Positions 20,197 through 30,248 of a stretch of DNA of 64,000 bases are shown piece by piece. Each line of letters starts with the position of its first letter. Within the stretch, counting starts at the first letter, position 1. Where the stretch lies: NCBI RefSeq assembly GCF_018448935.1, contig NZ_RCWC01000002.1, positions 45,644 through 109,643 on the forward strand, in the 5' to 3' direction. The DNA is from Photorhabdus noenieputensis (GTDB taxonomy: Bacteria > Pseudomonadota > Gammaproteobacteria > Enterobacterales > Enterobacteriaceae). The notes under the pieces were generated by a model. That model saw only the letters and a list, made by a program, of their open reading frames with translations, was not told where the DNA came from and searched no databases. The position numbers and the translations under genes are program-made.

Positions 20197-21087
20197 CTAT
20201 CTCTGCGATCTACGCTGTGTATACACTGCGTTCAGTGTAAACAGCACTAATGCAGCCCAGATAAAGCCGAAAGTAATCAGACGGTCAATGCCTATTTGTT
20301 CACCATAAACCAAGGTTGCTAGCAAGAACATTAGCGTTGGGCCGACATACTGAAAGAATCCGAGTGTGGATAGACGTAGATGGGCAGCGGCTTCTGTGTA
20401 TAACAGTAATGGCACAGTAGTAATAATGCCTGCGGCAATCAGAAATAAATTGAGAGTTGCTGAGTTATTACTTAAATCACTGGTTGGGGTGTTGGCAAAA
20501 CCAAATAGGTAAATGGCGGCAACCGGCAGTAACCACAGTGTTTCAATCGTCATGCCTGTTTGAGCATCAACATTCATTTTCTTACGCAGCAGAGCATACA
20601 GAGCAAAAGTGACAGCCAAACTTAGTCCAATGACCGGTATAGAACCAAATTGCCATAGCTGGATTAATACGCCGGTGAAGGCCAGAATAACCGCAGCCCA
20701 TTGTGTGCGGCGGAAACGCTCACTGAGAAACAACATACCAAACAACACGTTAACCAATGGGCTAATGAAATAACCTAAGCTGGCTTCCAGCATATGGCCG
20801 TGGTTCACCGCCCAGATATAAATCAGCCAGTTACAGGCAACGACAGTAGCCGTTACCGCCAGAAATAATACTTTTTTAGGTTGACGGAAAATTTTGGCTA
20901 CCTGTGACCAGTGACGAGTTAATGTTAGTAGCAGCAACATAAAGAAAAATGACCAGATAATACGATGGGTCAAGATTTCGTCAGCAGGTACTTGCTGGAT
21001 ATGTTTAAAATAAACGGGTGCGATTCCCCAGATAAAACAGGCACCGAAGGCGTACAGTACTCCTTTGGTAGTTTGTGGCTTGTTCAT
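20197..21087 (-). CDS. rarD: RarD, EamA-family transporter
   Basis: A 296-residue inner-membrane protein with about ten hydrophobic helices and the duplicated EamA architecture. The N-terminus KGVLYAFGACFIWGIAPVYF and the blocks EILTHRIIWSFFFM and LGYFISPLVNVLFGMLFLSE are diagnostic of RarD. The protein is named for a chloramphenicol-sensitivity phenotype, but its substrate is unknown. It occupies its E. coli position between corA and yigI. Confidence 0.92.
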   Translation of the reverse strand: MNKPQTTKGVLYAFGACFIWGIAPVYFKHIQQVPADEILTHRIIWSFFFMLLLLTLTRHWSQVAKIFRQPKKVLFLAVTATVVACNWLIYIWAVNHGHMLEASLGYFISPLVNVLFGMLFLSERFRRTQWAAVILAFTGVLIQLWQFGSIPVIGLSLAVTFALYALLRKKMNVDAQTGMTIETLWLLPVAAIYLFGFANTPTSDLSNNSATLNLFLIAAGIITTVPLLLYTEAAAHLRLSTLGFFQYVGPTLMFLLATLVYGEQIGIDRLITFGFIWAALVLFTLNAVYTQRRSQR

Positions 21088-21198
21088 ATTGTCCTGATGT
21101 TAATAAAGGTGGAAAGAGTGTCATGGGTTTTTAGCCCGTTAACATGAAAATAATATGTCACCGGGCTGAATATTACGCAAGCGATTAAAATTATATTG

Positions 21199-21669
21199 TC
21201 ATCCTACCAGATAGGTCGCCGTTACACTGGCGATATGGGCTCTCTGCTCATTATGTAGTTCTGCTCTGGCGACAGAGACTTTGTTGCCATTGCGGATAAT
21301 GCTACTGGTGGCAGTAAATAATTCACCACGACCGGGACGTAGATAATCCACCCGCAAATCAATCGTTCCCATTATTGATAATCGTTTTTCTAATTCTTCT
21401 AATGATGCCGGTACCAGACGGGTCAAGGCGTTACCGATACAAACCAATCCACCACATACGTCTAGCACTGAGGCAATTACGCCACCATGTAAAATTTTCT
21501 GTGCGATATTACCGACTAATTTACTTTGGTTACGGAATTGTATTTCTACGTAATCTTGTTCAAATCGAATCAGTTCAAGTTCTAATAATTGGTTAAAAGG
21601 CATATCGTGAACAAAAGCATGACCAATCATTTGCCGGGCTTCTTCCAGGGTTAGTAGAGTTGTAGACAT
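21199..21669 (-). CDS. yigI: Hotdog-fold thioesterase YigI
   Basis: A 156-residue PaaI-like hotdog thioesterase. The [15 protein letters not shown] block is the helix and active-site region, and [13 protein letters not shown] is the following strand motif. E. coli YigI hydrolyses medium- and long-chain acyl-CoA. It is a single gene at its normal place after rarD. In E. coli pldA follows; here the siderophore locus lies instead. Confidence 0.9.
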   Translation of the reverse strand: MSTTLLTLEEARQMIGHAFVHDMPFNQLLELELIRFEQDYVEIQFRNQSKLVGNIAQKILHGGVIASVLDVCGGLVCIGNALTRLVPASLEELEKRLSIMGTIDLRVDYLRPGRGELFTATSSIIRNGNKVSVARAELHNEQRAHIASVTATYLVG

Positions 21670-21882
21670 TTAATTTTATTCCTAAATAAAGATATATGTT
21701 ACCAATGTGACTTTATATAGTTAATGGCTTGTTAATGTTATGCTTTTATTGCTAACCTTGCCAGCGTTAAGGAATGCTTGGCAATAATCTGAATAACATC
21801 ATTATAGGTAAGTTGAAACGGGAAATAATATCGGTGCTGGAATTTAATCTATTGAAACTACGTATATAGGTAAATTATGTAA

Positions 21883-21914
21883 ATAAAGAAGGCAGTACTG
21901 TAGCAGCACCGCCT
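21883..21914 (-). terminator. Probable terminator of the dfoJAC operon
   Basis: On the minus strand GGCGGTGCTG-CTA-CAGTACTGCC forms a 10-bp stem with two G·T wobble positions, followed by TTCTTTATTT. It lies about 50 bp after the dfoC stop. The remaining spacer to yigI (21670-21882) is AT-rich and featureless to me. Confidence 0.65.
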
Positions 21915-21966
21915 TATATAGATCGTTAGCATGTTACCGATGTGACACCGTTTTCCATGCTCATTG

Positions 21967-24384
21967 TTACGAATGACCAAATTTGGCAATTGGGTTAATC
22001 AGATTATCAGCAAACTGTAAACTTTGAGCCGGATCAGCTAAATCGAGCATCTGACGGTTATTCGCTATTTGCAGACGATTTAAACAGCAGCGTTTAATCT
22101 CCGGTGTAAACAGATCGTAACGCACAAATTGTTCACTCAATTCAGGATGGTTGTGCTGATAGCTTAAAATACAATCTGCTACGGCCTGCCAGAACAGATC
22201 CTGTGAATAGTCACCCTGTTCATCCAGTATTGCAGCCAGATAGCGGAATATACCGTCAAACACATCAGATAAGATAGTCAGTGTTTTCATATCTTCCGGC
22301 ATGTCTACTTTGACTCGACGCGCTTTTTCCGGTAAATCGGCGTCGGGATTCATGACCAGAATCTCTTCCGCTAAATCCTTCATAAAGATGTGCTGTGGAA
22401 TATGGTTTTCCAATACCATGATGATATTTTCGCCGTGTGGCATAAACATCAGATCATAAGCGTACAAACAGTGTAACAGTGGTGCCAGATAACTCTCTAA
22501 ATAGCGACGTAACCATTCCTGAGTAGATAGGCCGGATGCTGAAATTAACGCAGGCAGTAGGGCATTCCCTTGCTGATCACTGTGCAGTAACGCAGCCATC
22601 GTCATCACTTGCTGCCCAGATTCAATAAGTTGCAGAGGGTTTTCTCGCCATAGTGCCGCCATCATTTTTTTATAAGGCGTATCACTACTGATTGCTTGCT
22701 CGTAATAGCTGTTTTTGAATCCAACACTGGCGACTTCTCGTAAAATTTTAAAACGATAACGTTGCAAGATAGGATCTTGTGTTACTAAATCGAATAACCA
22801 GTCGTTAATGCCTGGCGTCGTCGCCATGTAATAAGGTGATAAACCGCGCATAAATCCCATGTTCAGAATGGATAACGCCATTTTCACGTAATATCGCTGA
22901 GGATGACTGCGATTGAATAAGGTACGGATTGACTGTTGTGCTTGGTAGGTATCAGCGCCAATACCAAGGTAGACCAGTTTCTGATTAGCGATATCGGGCG
23001 CAAACACGGATGCCAACTTGTTCTGCCATTGCCAAGGGTGAACAGGCATCAGTACGTAATCCTCTGGATTAAGGTTAAGCGCGATCAACCGCTGATCAAA
23101 TTCAGCCATTGTGGTGGTGCCTAGTTCTTGTTCTAGTAACTGTTGATAATTGAGTTGCTCTATACAAGCAAAATGCGCTTTGCTCTTATGTGCGGCCAGC
23201 CATACTAAATGCATAGCAGAGGCGGCTTCGGGACTAAAGTTCTGGAAATCACCAATATCAAAACCAATCCGGCCATTGTTGGCGACGAAAGAGGGGTGCC
23301 CTTCCGTCATCTCCCCTTCCAGCGCCTGAAAATCAGTGTTCACGAGATCCATTGCACTGATACCGATTCTGTTATGCTTAAAAGCACTGCTATAAAGAGT
23401 ACTGGTAATTTCTTCCAGATAGGTAGGCATTACAACGTCGCTGATACCAAGTTGTTGTTTAAACTCAATAATGAATAGTAAGGAATCGAGTTCTGCTATT
23501 TCCCCGTTGGCATGTTTTTGTAACGAATTGGCATCAATCAGCCAGTGATCCAGTGCCATACGTCGTGCCCGGAAAGTATAGCTGACCAGGTGATCAGCAC
23601 TATTCAAACAGTAACTATCCAAACGGTAATGGTGATATCCGTCGCTATCCGTTTTTTCAGTTAACTGTTGAGGCGCGAGTAAACATTCATGTGAAAATTC
23701 AGAAATAGCTTTACACAAGTGCAGACGATTAACTTTTTGCCAGACGGCGGGTTGCAAATGTGTGGCATTTGTCACCAATGAACCCGGGGGAGTTGATGTT
23801 GTCGCTTGGTGTTCCCGCTGCAACGCAATCTGGTGCTGTTCTCTGGTGCAAAAGGCTAATTTGGCTGTTTTATTCGGTAATACCAATGCCTTCTGATAAA
23901 CAAAACCAGCCCGTAGATTAAGCTTGTGAATTTTCTCATTACGTATATCAGGTTCAACCACAATTCGGGCCACAGTAGGATCACTAAAAATAAAGGCCAT
24001 GATGGTTTGGAAAATTCCCCAGGTGAAATGCCTTATTTTTTCTTGCGGTGGGGCAACCAGAATATGCATCCCCATATCATCCGGGTGTGCTGGATAATAT
24101 TTGCTAATCAGATCATCTTGTGCACGATAACACTCTAATAGGAAAGCAGGTTGATCCCGATAGATGCCAACAAATACACTACCCGGATGGCGGAATTCTA
24201 AATTATGATAAAATTCCCATGCTTGTTGTTCGGTATTATTTAGCATTCCCCAATAATGAGCATAATCTTGGTTAACCCAGTCAGTTAATATGGGAATATC
24301 CCGTTCCAGATCCAGTGGACGTAATGCAAAGCTGCCTATTTCAGGCAAGGATTTTTCAAACAGCGTAGGATTAAAGACGGACAT
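21967..24384 (-). CDS. dfoC: DfoC-like fused N-acyltransferase / NIS siderophore synthetase
   Basis: An 805-residue bifunctional enzyme. Residues about 15-185 are a GNAT-like siderophore acyltransferase (AlcB/RhbD type) with FALRPLDLERDIPILTDWVN and HPDDMGMHILVAPP; these add succinyl or acetyl to N-hydroxy-diamine. Residues about 210-800 are an IucA/IucC NRPS-independent synthetase with ATP/substrate motifs EGHPSFVANNGRIGFD, LMPVHPWQWQ, ALSILNMGFMRGLSP and FMPHGEN. The same fusion is DfoC of the desferrioxamine pathway, which condenses and macrocyclises N-hydroxy-N-succinylcadaverine units. The start is the ATG in TAATG, overlapping the dfoA stop with GGAG 8 nt upstream. The product chain length cannot be told from sequence. 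Confidence 0.88.
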   Translation of the reverse strand: MSVFNPTLFEKSLPEIGSFALRPLDLERDIPILTDWVNQDYAHYWGMLNNTEQQAWEFYHNLEFRHPGSVFVGIYRDQPAFLLECYRAQDDLISKYYPAHPDDMGMHILVAPPQEKIRHFTWGIFQTIMAFIFSDPTVARIVVEPDIRNEKIHKLNLRAGFVYQKALVLPNKTAKLAFCTREQHQIALQREHQATTSTPPGSLVTNATHLQPAVWQKVNRLHLCKAISEFSHECLLAPQQLTEKTDSDGYHHYRLDSYCLNSADHLVSYTFRARRMALDHWLIDANSLQKHANGEIAELDSLLFIIEFKQQLGISDVVMPTYLEEITSTLYSSAFKHNRIGISAMDLVNTDFQALEGEMTEGHPSFVANNGRIGFDIGDFQNFSPEAASAMHLVWLAAHKSKAHFACIEQLNYQQLLEQELGTTTMAEFDQRLIALNLNPEDYVLMPVHPWQWQNKLASVFAPDIANQKLVYLGIGADTYQAQQSIRTLFNRSHPQRYYVKMALSILNMGFMRGLSPYYMATTPGINDWLFDLVTQDPILQRYRFKILREVASVGFKNSYYEQAISSDTPYKKMMAALWRENPLQLIESGQQVMTMAALLHSDQQGNALLPALISASGLSTQEWLRRYLESYLAPLLHCLYAYDLMFMPHGENIIMVLENHIPQHIFMKDLAEEILVMNPDADLPEKARRVKVDMPEDMKTLTILSDVFDGIFRYLAAILDEQGDYSQDLFWQAVADCILSYQHNHPELSEQFVRYDLFTPEIKRCCLNRLQIANNRQMLDLADPAQSLQFADNLINPIAKFGHS

Positions 24385-25685
24385 TAGCATGCTCCTTCTG
24401 TGTCAACGCTGAACTGCTGGAAAGCGATACTTTTCTCAATCGGATAATGTTCAATACCGGTAATTTCATAAATCAGGCAGGAGTTGCGATAACAGGCCAT
24501 TCCCAGATCCGGTGTGACGAAACCGTGGGTATGTAATTCCACATTCTGTATGAAGATGGTATTGTTCTGGTCGATACTGTAATTACGCTGTACGCCATAA
24601 CGTCCTTTTTCATCCCAACGGATAAGGTGACGTATACCTTCAATAAAAGTTGGAGCTTGGTATTGATAGCCGGTTGCCAGAACGAGCCCTTCTGTATTGA
24701 GAGAAAATGCTTGCTCCTGCTCGTGTTGAAATAATGCCAATGTTAGATCACGGCCATTGTTAGCATGGCTAACTTGTTGTAATTCACTATTAGTATATAA
24801 ATTAACGTTTAATTCACCGTTTAATCGTTTGGTGTACATTAAATCGAAAATATCATTGATTAATGAACTGTTGATACCTTTATAAAGCTGCTTGTGGGAC
24901 AGATTTAATGCATCACGCTTTTCGCCCGGGAGATTATAGAAATAATCTACATATTCTGGAGAAGTCATTTCTAGTGTCAGCTTGGTATATTCCAGCGGGA
25001 AAAAACGTGGCGAACGAGTAAGCCAATTAAGTTGATAATCGAATTTGTCAATATCACCGAGCAAATCGTAGAAAATCTCCGCGGCACTTTGTCCACTACC
25101 CAGCACAGTAATAGATCGCTTTTGTTGTAAGGCTTTTTTGCTCTTCAAGTAATTACCGGATGTCACCATCTGATCAGCGAAGGGTTGGCAGCATTTTGGA
25201 ATATAAGGTGCAGGCCCGGTACCCAATACTAATTTTTTACAAACAAATTGGTATTGTTGCCCAGTTAACGTATCTGAACAATGTAGTGTATATAGCGAAG
25301 CGTCTTCATCATAGCTGATACTATCAACGCATGTGTTAAAGCGTAAATTAGATAACTGTTCTGCCGCCCACTGGCAATATTGGTTGTATTCTTTACGCAT
25401 CAGGAAAAAACTTTCCCGGATATAAAAAGAGTATATTCTCCCTTTTTGCTTAATGTAATTAAGGAAGCTAAGTGGATGCGTGGGTGATGCCAGGGTCACG
25501 AGATCTGACATAAAAGGGGTCTGCATAGTGGAATTTTCCAGCATCATTCCCGGATGCCAATCAAAGCCCGGTTTTTGATCGATAAACAGGCTATGAACAT
25601 CTTTTAGTGGCTGAGTTAAACAAGCCAGTCCGAGATTAAAAGGACCTATTCCAATGGCAATAAAATCATAAGGGCGAGTTGTCAT
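24384..25685 (-). CDS. dfoA: DfoA-like diamine/lysine N6-monooxygenase
   Basis: A 433-residue flavin monooxygenase of the IucD/PvdA/AlcA family. The FAD motif is GIGPFNLGLA near residue 12, the NADPH motif GSGQSAAEIF near 196, and the substrate-side ATGY near residue 340. The enzyme N-hydroxylates an omega-amino group, here most likely of cadaverine because a decarboxylase gene precedes it. It shares the operon dfoJ-dfoA-dfoC with 30 bp to dfoJ and a 1-bp overlap to dfoC. Preference for cadaverine, putrescine or lysine is inferred from context. Confidence 0.9.
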   Translation of the reverse strand: MTTRPYDFIAIGIGPFNLGLACLTQPLKDVHSLFIDQKPGFDWHPGMMLENSTMQTPFMSDLVTLASPTHPLSFLNYIKQKGRIYSFYIRESFFLMRKEYNQYCQWAAEQLSNLRFNTCVDSISYDEDASLYTLHCSDTLTGQQYQFVCKKLVLGTGPAPYIPKCCQPFADQMVTSGNYLKSKKALQQKRSITVLGSGQSAAEIFYDLLGDIDKFDYQLNWLTRSPRFFPLEYTKLTLEMTSPEYVDYFYNLPGEKRDALNLSHKQLYKGINSSLINDIFDLMYTKRLNGELNVNLYTNSELQQVSHANNGRDLTLALFQHEQEQAFSLNTEGLVLATGYQYQAPTFIEGIRHLIRWDEKGRYGVQRNYSIDQNNTIFIQNVELHTHGFVTPDLGMACYRNSCLIYEITGIEHYPIEKSIAFQQFSVDTEGAC

Positions 25686-25715
25686 AATTTCTCCTGGTGA
25701 ATAATATTAATATCA

Positions 25716-27260
25716 TTAGTTGTTATTATGGGTTGCCAGAAAATCGTTTCCGTGCATTACGATGTTATGCACAATTTCTTGTAGATGCTGTTGGTTTGTT
25801 GCCGGGTTAAGGAAAGTGAATTTCAGATATTGTTTGCCATTGACTTTCGTACCCGCAATGACAGTATTGCCTTCACGGAATAGTGTTTTACGAATAGCGG
25901 CATTGATGGCGTCAATATCTGCATCGGGTAATCTTTGTTTAGGAATAAAACGGAAAACCAAAGTACTTAGCTCTGGATAATGAATAAGTTCAAAATAGGG
26001 ATTCTGTGCCATTAATCGATAGGCATCCTGAGCTGTATCGACAACTTTATCGAAAGCTTGCCCAAGTCGTTTTGCTCCCATAATTCGTAATGTCAGCCAC
26101 ATTTTCAATGCATCAAAACGACGAGTTGTCTGGATACTTTTATTAACCAGATTGGGTGTACCTTCCTGTAACGCACTTAGCGGATTCAAATATTCGGCAT
26201 GGTAGGTCAGATGGGATAAGTGTTTCTTATTTTTGACGAAGAAAGCACCGCAACTGACTGGCTGGAAAAATGACTTATGGTAATCCACAGTGACAGAATC
26301 GGCTAAATTGATGCCTTCCAGTAGATGAGCGCGACGAGGCGAAACCAGTAAGCCGCATCCGTATGCAGCATCTACATGTAGCCAGATGCCATACTGTTTG
26401 GCGATAGCCGCGATAGGGTGAAGTGGATCAATACTACCGAAATCTGTGGTACCGGTTGTCGCGACAATGGCAAAAGGAATATTGCCTTGTGCGATACACT
26501 GATTAATGTTTTGTTCCAGTGCTTGAGGGTCCATACGGAACTCACTGTCGTGAGGAACAGAGACCACGGCGTTGTACCCCAAGCCAAGGATAGCGGCGGC
26601 TTTTTGTGTACTGAAATGGCTGACTGTCGAGGTAAAAATACGCAGTTTATGGAAATCTGCTGGCAAACCGTGTAGCTGGTTTTTATGTTCAGGATCGCGC
26701 TGGTGACAAAAATGGTCTCGCGCAAGTAGCATTGCCATCAGATTTGATTGGGTGCCGCCACTAGTAAAGATCCCATCGGCATTTGTACCTAATGCCATTT
26801 TATCTCGTGTCCAGTCGAGAACTTTTTGCTCTATTAGTGTCCCACCAGCGCTTTGATCCCAGGTATCCAATGAAGAATTAATCGCGCCAATAATGGTTTC
26901 AGCCAGAACGGCGGGTAATACTAATGGACAATTGAGATGGGCGACATACTTTGGATGATGAAAATAAACAGCATCTTTAAGATAAAGTTGCTGCAACTCA
27001 TCTAAAGCCTGGTTTAAAGACGTAAGCGGAAGATCTAAATTCACTTTAGAAAATAGTGGGGATAACTCATGGGGTAATATCCCACTGAAAGGCTTATCCA
27101 CCTGCTGTAATATTTTCTTTATTCTGGTAATGACATTATAAGCGTCATCAAGATAGTCTCCAGCACTATGCATATTTAAGAAATATCTGGAAAAATCTTC
27201 GTCCGTTATATGACTATCTTTTGTAGGTGAATGGTCTAATAGCAGAGCTTCTCCGTACAT
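25716..27260 (-). CDS. dfoJ: DfoJ-like PLP-dependent lysine/ornithine decarboxylase
   Basis: A 514-residue group II (DDC-like) PLP decarboxylase. The Schiff-base lysine is K329 in VTVDYHKSFFQPV; D297 in WLHVDAAYG binds the pyridine nitrogen, and H215 (VSHFS) stacks on the ring. TSGGTQSNLMAMLLAR binds the phosphate. In desferrioxamine and bisucaberin loci the enzyme makes cadaverine from lysine; ornithine use would give putrescine-based siderophores. It is the first gene of the biosynthetic operon. The 176-bp spacer upstream has only a weak Fur-like sequence. Confidence 0.88.
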   Translation of the reverse strand: MYGEALLLDHSPTKDSHITDEDFSRYFLNMHSAGDYLDDAYNVITRIKKILQQVDKPFSGILPHELSPLFSKVNLDLPLTSLNQALDELQQLYLKDAVYFHHPKYVAHLNCPLVLPAVLAETIIGAINSSLDTWDQSAGGTLIEQKVLDWTRDKMALGTNADGIFTSGGTQSNLMAMLLARDHFCHQRDPEHKNQLHGLPADFHKLRIFTSTVSHFSTQKAAAILGLGYNAVVSVPHDSEFRMDPQALEQNINQCIAQGNIPFAIVATTGTTDFGSIDPLHPIAAIAKQYGIWLHVDAAYGCGLLVSPRRAHLLEGINLADSVTVDYHKSFFQPVSCGAFFVKNKKHLSHLTYHAEYLNPLSALQEGTPNLVNKSIQTTRRFDALKMWLTLRIMGAKRLGQAFDKVVDTAQDAYRLMAQNPYFELIHYPELSTLVFRFIPKQRLPDADIDAINAAIRKTLFREGNTVIAGTKVNGKQYLKFTFLNPATNQQHLQEIVHNIVMHGNDFLATHNNN

Positions 27261-27436
27261 TATATGTCCTTATTATTTCATGTATAGGTTGTGATTTGGT
27301 TATTGCCCAACATAGTTGATTTTATTATGTGTAGTATTTGGTTAGAATTAAATAACTGTTGAATAATAGCGCGATTAAATCATAATAATATCTTTTTGCC
27401 GGAACAGATAAGAATTAAAAATTATAGAATAGAATG

Positions 27437-28213
27437 TTAGTGCTTATTTTCTACCTTAGATTCCAAAGGGCAATCATGGCAATTACCGACGCCAGGTAGT
27501 TTATTTCTTTGGCAACAAGTGCGACGTTGCATATTGTTATGCCGTAAAATAACAGTACGATAAAGTGGGTTATCTCTACCGTCAGGTAATTGTGGCTCCA
27601 TAAAAAGACCGTTTATAATTTCTTGATATAACTTGCTATTTATTCTTGTGCTGAATTCGGCAAGATACCAATGCATAATATAACCGATATTATTCCATAG
27701 GAGCCGTCCATTTATCCCATGATATGATTCGATCTTTTCACATACAGGAATAATATGGCGATCCAACAGAGAATAATGACGATGGAGTAGTGATAAAGGT
27801 GCTTCATTTAGCCAGGTTAAATGATAGTAAACAATATCTGGCCTGCCGCTGTCATGGAATTCAACCCGAAAAAGATTGTAATGAGTATCCACTGCTTGTG
27901 GATATTCCAGCAACATTAACATCATCGGGGGAATAACCAAACCAAAATACCATTGCGCCCATAGAGAATACAGGGCTTTTTGGTTTGGTTTTATATCATT
28001 GTCACCGTAGTATTCATCCTGATAGCGCTGGATTAATACCGGAAATTCTCTTATATCTGACCATTGGGAGAAACTCATGCTGGCAGCAGGGATATTGTCT
28101 GCATTTACTCTCATGGTGGCAGTAAAATGGCTAAACGTTTGTTCAAATAACTGGATGATATCTTCAATTACCACGCTGGTTAAAGGGATAATTGAATTGT
28201 TTGTATTTGACAC
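27437..28213 (-). CDS. FhuF-like ferric-siderophore reductase
   Basis: A 258-residue protein of the FhuF family. The C-terminus carries the unusual [2Fe-2S] motif C-C-x10-C-x2-C in RTCCQRNKLPGVGNCHDCPL. FhuF-type proteins release iron from hydroxamate siderophores in the cytoplasm by reduction. The start is one of TTG-GTG-GTG; I choose the last GTG because GGGAG lies 6 nt upstream. A strong Fur-like box lies about 80-100 bp upstream. The gene stands between import and synthesis genes, which fits recycling of the same hydroxamate. Confidence 0.88.
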   Translation of the reverse strand: MSNTNNSIIPLTSVVIEDIIQLFEQTFSHFTATMRVNADNIPAASMSFSQWSDIREFPVLIQRYQDEYYGDNDIKPNQKALYSLWAQWYFGLVIPPMMLMLLEYPQAVDTHYNLFRVEFHDSGRPDIVYYHLTWLNEAPLSLLHRHYSLLDRHIIPVCEKIESYHGINGRLLWNNIGYIMHWYLAEFSTRINSKLYQEIINGLFMEPQLPDGRDNPLYRTVILRHNNMQRRTCCQRNKLPGVGNCHDCPLESKVENKH

Positions 28214-28291
28214 CACCAACTCCCTGTTTACATGTTCATACTACCTGATTGTAGTATCTTACATATGACTAATCATTGTAAATATAATTAT

Positions 28292-28310
28292 GATAATTAT
28301 TATCATTATC
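28292..28310. promoter_or_regulatory. Fur box upstream of the fhuF-like gene
   Basis: GATAATTATTATCATTATC matches 17 of 19 positions of the classical Fur consensus and is embedded in more overlapping ATTATC repeats on both sides (28280-28322). It implies iron-dependent repression of the reductase and perhaps of the genes beyond it. Confidence 0.88.
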
Positions 28311-28392
28311 ATTGTTATTATCAAGTAGTGAACCTTTTGGGTACCTATATTGCTTGTTAATACAGCAAAACCATAGGCGGCTCATTCCCGGC

Positions 28393-29205
28393 TCAGACGG
28401 GATTATATTTCGGAATAATCAATGGTTTACCTGATTCTGGATCGCAAATAATACGGCAAGGGAGACCAAACACATCGGCGATACTCTGTTCGTTGATAAT
28501 CTCTTCTGGTACCCCTTCGGCGTAAATTTTACCATTCTTCATCATAATTAAATGTGAAGCGTAACGTAGTGCCAGGTTAATATCGTGCAGTACCAGCACC
28601 AACGTTTTTCCCTGTAAATGTAGACGCTGACAGAGATCGAGCATTTCAATCTGATGAGTGATATCCAGATAAGTGGTTGGCTCATCTAACAGTACAATCG
28701 GTGTTTGCTGTGCCAGTGTCATAGCAAACCAAGCGCGCTGACGCTGACCACCGGAAAGTTCACTGACTAACCGTTGTGACATGTCTTGAAGTTCAACCGC
28801 ATATAAAGCGTCGTTAACGACTTGTTCATCTTCTGCTGACCACTGCCGTAAAAAGGATTGATGAGCGTAACGCCCACGTGAAACCAAATCGTATACAGTC
28901 AACGCTTCGGTGATGATTGCTCCTTGTGTTAGCAGAGATAACTCACGTGCTACCGCTTTGGGTTTGTAATGTCGAATATTGCGCTCATCGAGCAGAATTT
29001 CACCGTACTGTGGGGTGATGCCTCGGCTAATGGCGCGTAGCAGGGTCGATTTTCCACAACCATTCGGGCCAATGATGACGCTGAATTCACCATCACGAAT
29101 AGCAATATTTAAGTGCTCAATAATTGTTTTCTTGCCGTATGCCAGCGAAAGATCTTGAGCTGTCAATCGTGAAGCGCGAGTTGGGGAATTGATATCAAGT
29201 GACAT
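28393..29205 (-). CDS. Ferric-siderophore ABC transporter, ATP-binding protein
   Basis: A 270-residue FepC/FecE/FhuC-family ATPase. Walker A is GPNGCGKST (46-54), the signature LSGGQ (150-154), Walker B VLLDEPTTYLD (from 171) and the H-loop VLVLHDIN. It energises import of a ferric siderophore through the two permeases encoded directly upstream. It is the last gene of the four-gene importer operon, with its start overlapping the preceding stop by 1 bp. Confidence 0.92.
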   Translation of the reverse strand: MSLDINSPTRASRLTAQDLSLAYGKKTIIEHLNIAIRDGEFSVIIGPNGCGKSTLLRAISRGITPQYGEILLDERNIRHYKPKAVARELSLLTQGAIITEALTVYDLVSRGRYAHQSFLRQWSAEDEQVVNDALYAVELQDMSQRLVSELSGGQRQRAWFAMTLAQQTPIVLLDEPTTYLDITHQIEMLDLCQRLHLQGKTLVLVLHDINLALRYASHLIMMKNGKIYAEGVPEEIINEQSIADVFGLPCRIICDPESGKPLIIPKYNPV

Positions 29206-30248
29206 TACTTGGTTCTCCTTAATTCAGCGTACAGCAAATACATCAAATAGATACCGCCTATCCCGGCGGTGATAATGCCTACTGGCAGACGTGCCGAAGT
29301 AGGGAGTAGCAAAGTAATTAAGTCGGAAGCGAGTAGTAGTAATGCTCCCACCAGTGCGGAGCAGAACAGAGCAGCACCTTTTGCCCGTACCAAGCGGCGG
29401 GCAATTTGTGGCGCAGAAAGCGCGATAAACGCCACGGGCCCGACAACCAGCACCGCCATCGAGGCCAGTAGTACCGCGAGTAACAAGCTCATGAGCTGAA
29501 TGATACGGACTGGCACACCGAGCGTATTAGCAACTTCATAGCCGAGATTGACGTAGTTTAATTGCCGTCCTAACCAGAGTAGAAAGGGGACGAACAGTGA
29601 TGTTCCATAAATTAACCCAACATCTTGCCAACCTCGGTTGGCGAGGCTACCGTGCAACAGAGAAGCGAGTTGCTGTGCTTGCTCAAGACGTACATTCGAA
29701 ATAGCGAAATTAACAAATGCCATACAGAGGGCGGCGATAGCAATCCCGGAAATGACAATTTTGGTTGTCTGCATCTGTCCAGAGCGACTAATGTTTCCGG
29801 TGTATACCAACAGTACTGCAAAGCTGGCCCCTAGCAGCGCACCTACAGGGATCGGCAGTACGCCAGGCCAAATGGTCAGGGTGGCGACTATGCCAGCAGC
29901 AGCACCGGCATTAACGCCGATAATATCTGGGCTACCGAGTGCGTTGCGGGTTGTCAGTTGAAAAAGTGAACCTGAGAGTGCTAGGGTTGCACCGGCACCG
30001 ATAGCCACTAATGCACGGGGTAAGCGTAGCTGTGTGAGAATAAATTCCTGATAAGGAGTTGAGGTTGCTAGCCACGGGTTATCGATACCTTGCTTACCCA
30101 GTGCCAGAGAGAGATAAAACAGCACTGCAAGTAGTAACAATATCAATAAGATTGCTCTTTGCGTCCGCTGTGGGGGCACAAGAAAAACAGCGGTTCCCAA
30201 CATAAAGGTTCGAGTTTTTGTCGGTCTAGATAGGTTAATCCGCGACAT
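29205..30248 (-). CDS. Ferric-siderophore ABC transporter, permease (FecD/FepG-like)
   Basis: A 347-residue FecCD-family permease with about nine to ten membrane helices. Family blocks are QLRLPRALVAIGAGATLALS, NALGSPDIIGVNAGAAAG and VGPVAFIALSAPQIARRLV. It pairs with the next upstream permease. The ATG at 30248 is chosen because GGAG lies 6 nt before it; another ATG lies at 30260. The gene overlaps the previous one by 14 bp. Confidence 0.9.
   Translation of the reverse strand: MSRINLSRPTKTRTFMLGTAVFLVPPQRTQRAILLILLLLAVLFYLSLALGKQGIDNPWLATSTPYQEFILTQLRLPRALVAIGAGATLALSGSLFQLTTRNALGSPDIIGVNAGAAAGIVATLTIWPGVLPIPVGALLGASFAVLLVYTGNISRSGQMQTTKIVISGIAIAALCMAFVNFAISNVRLEQAQQLASLLHGSLANRGWQDVGLIYGTSLFVPFLLWLGRQLNYVNLGYEVANTLGVPVRIIQLMSLLLAVLLASMAVLVVGPVAFIALSAPQIARRLVRAKGAALFCSALVGALLLLASDLITLLLPTSARLPVGIITAGIGGIYLMYLLYAELRRTK

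Noticed and set aside
27371..27390. Possible Fur box upstream of dfoJ (AT-rich ATTATTATGAT on the minus strand)
   Set aside because: Only about half of the consensus positions match, which is not above what AT-rich DNA gives by chance.
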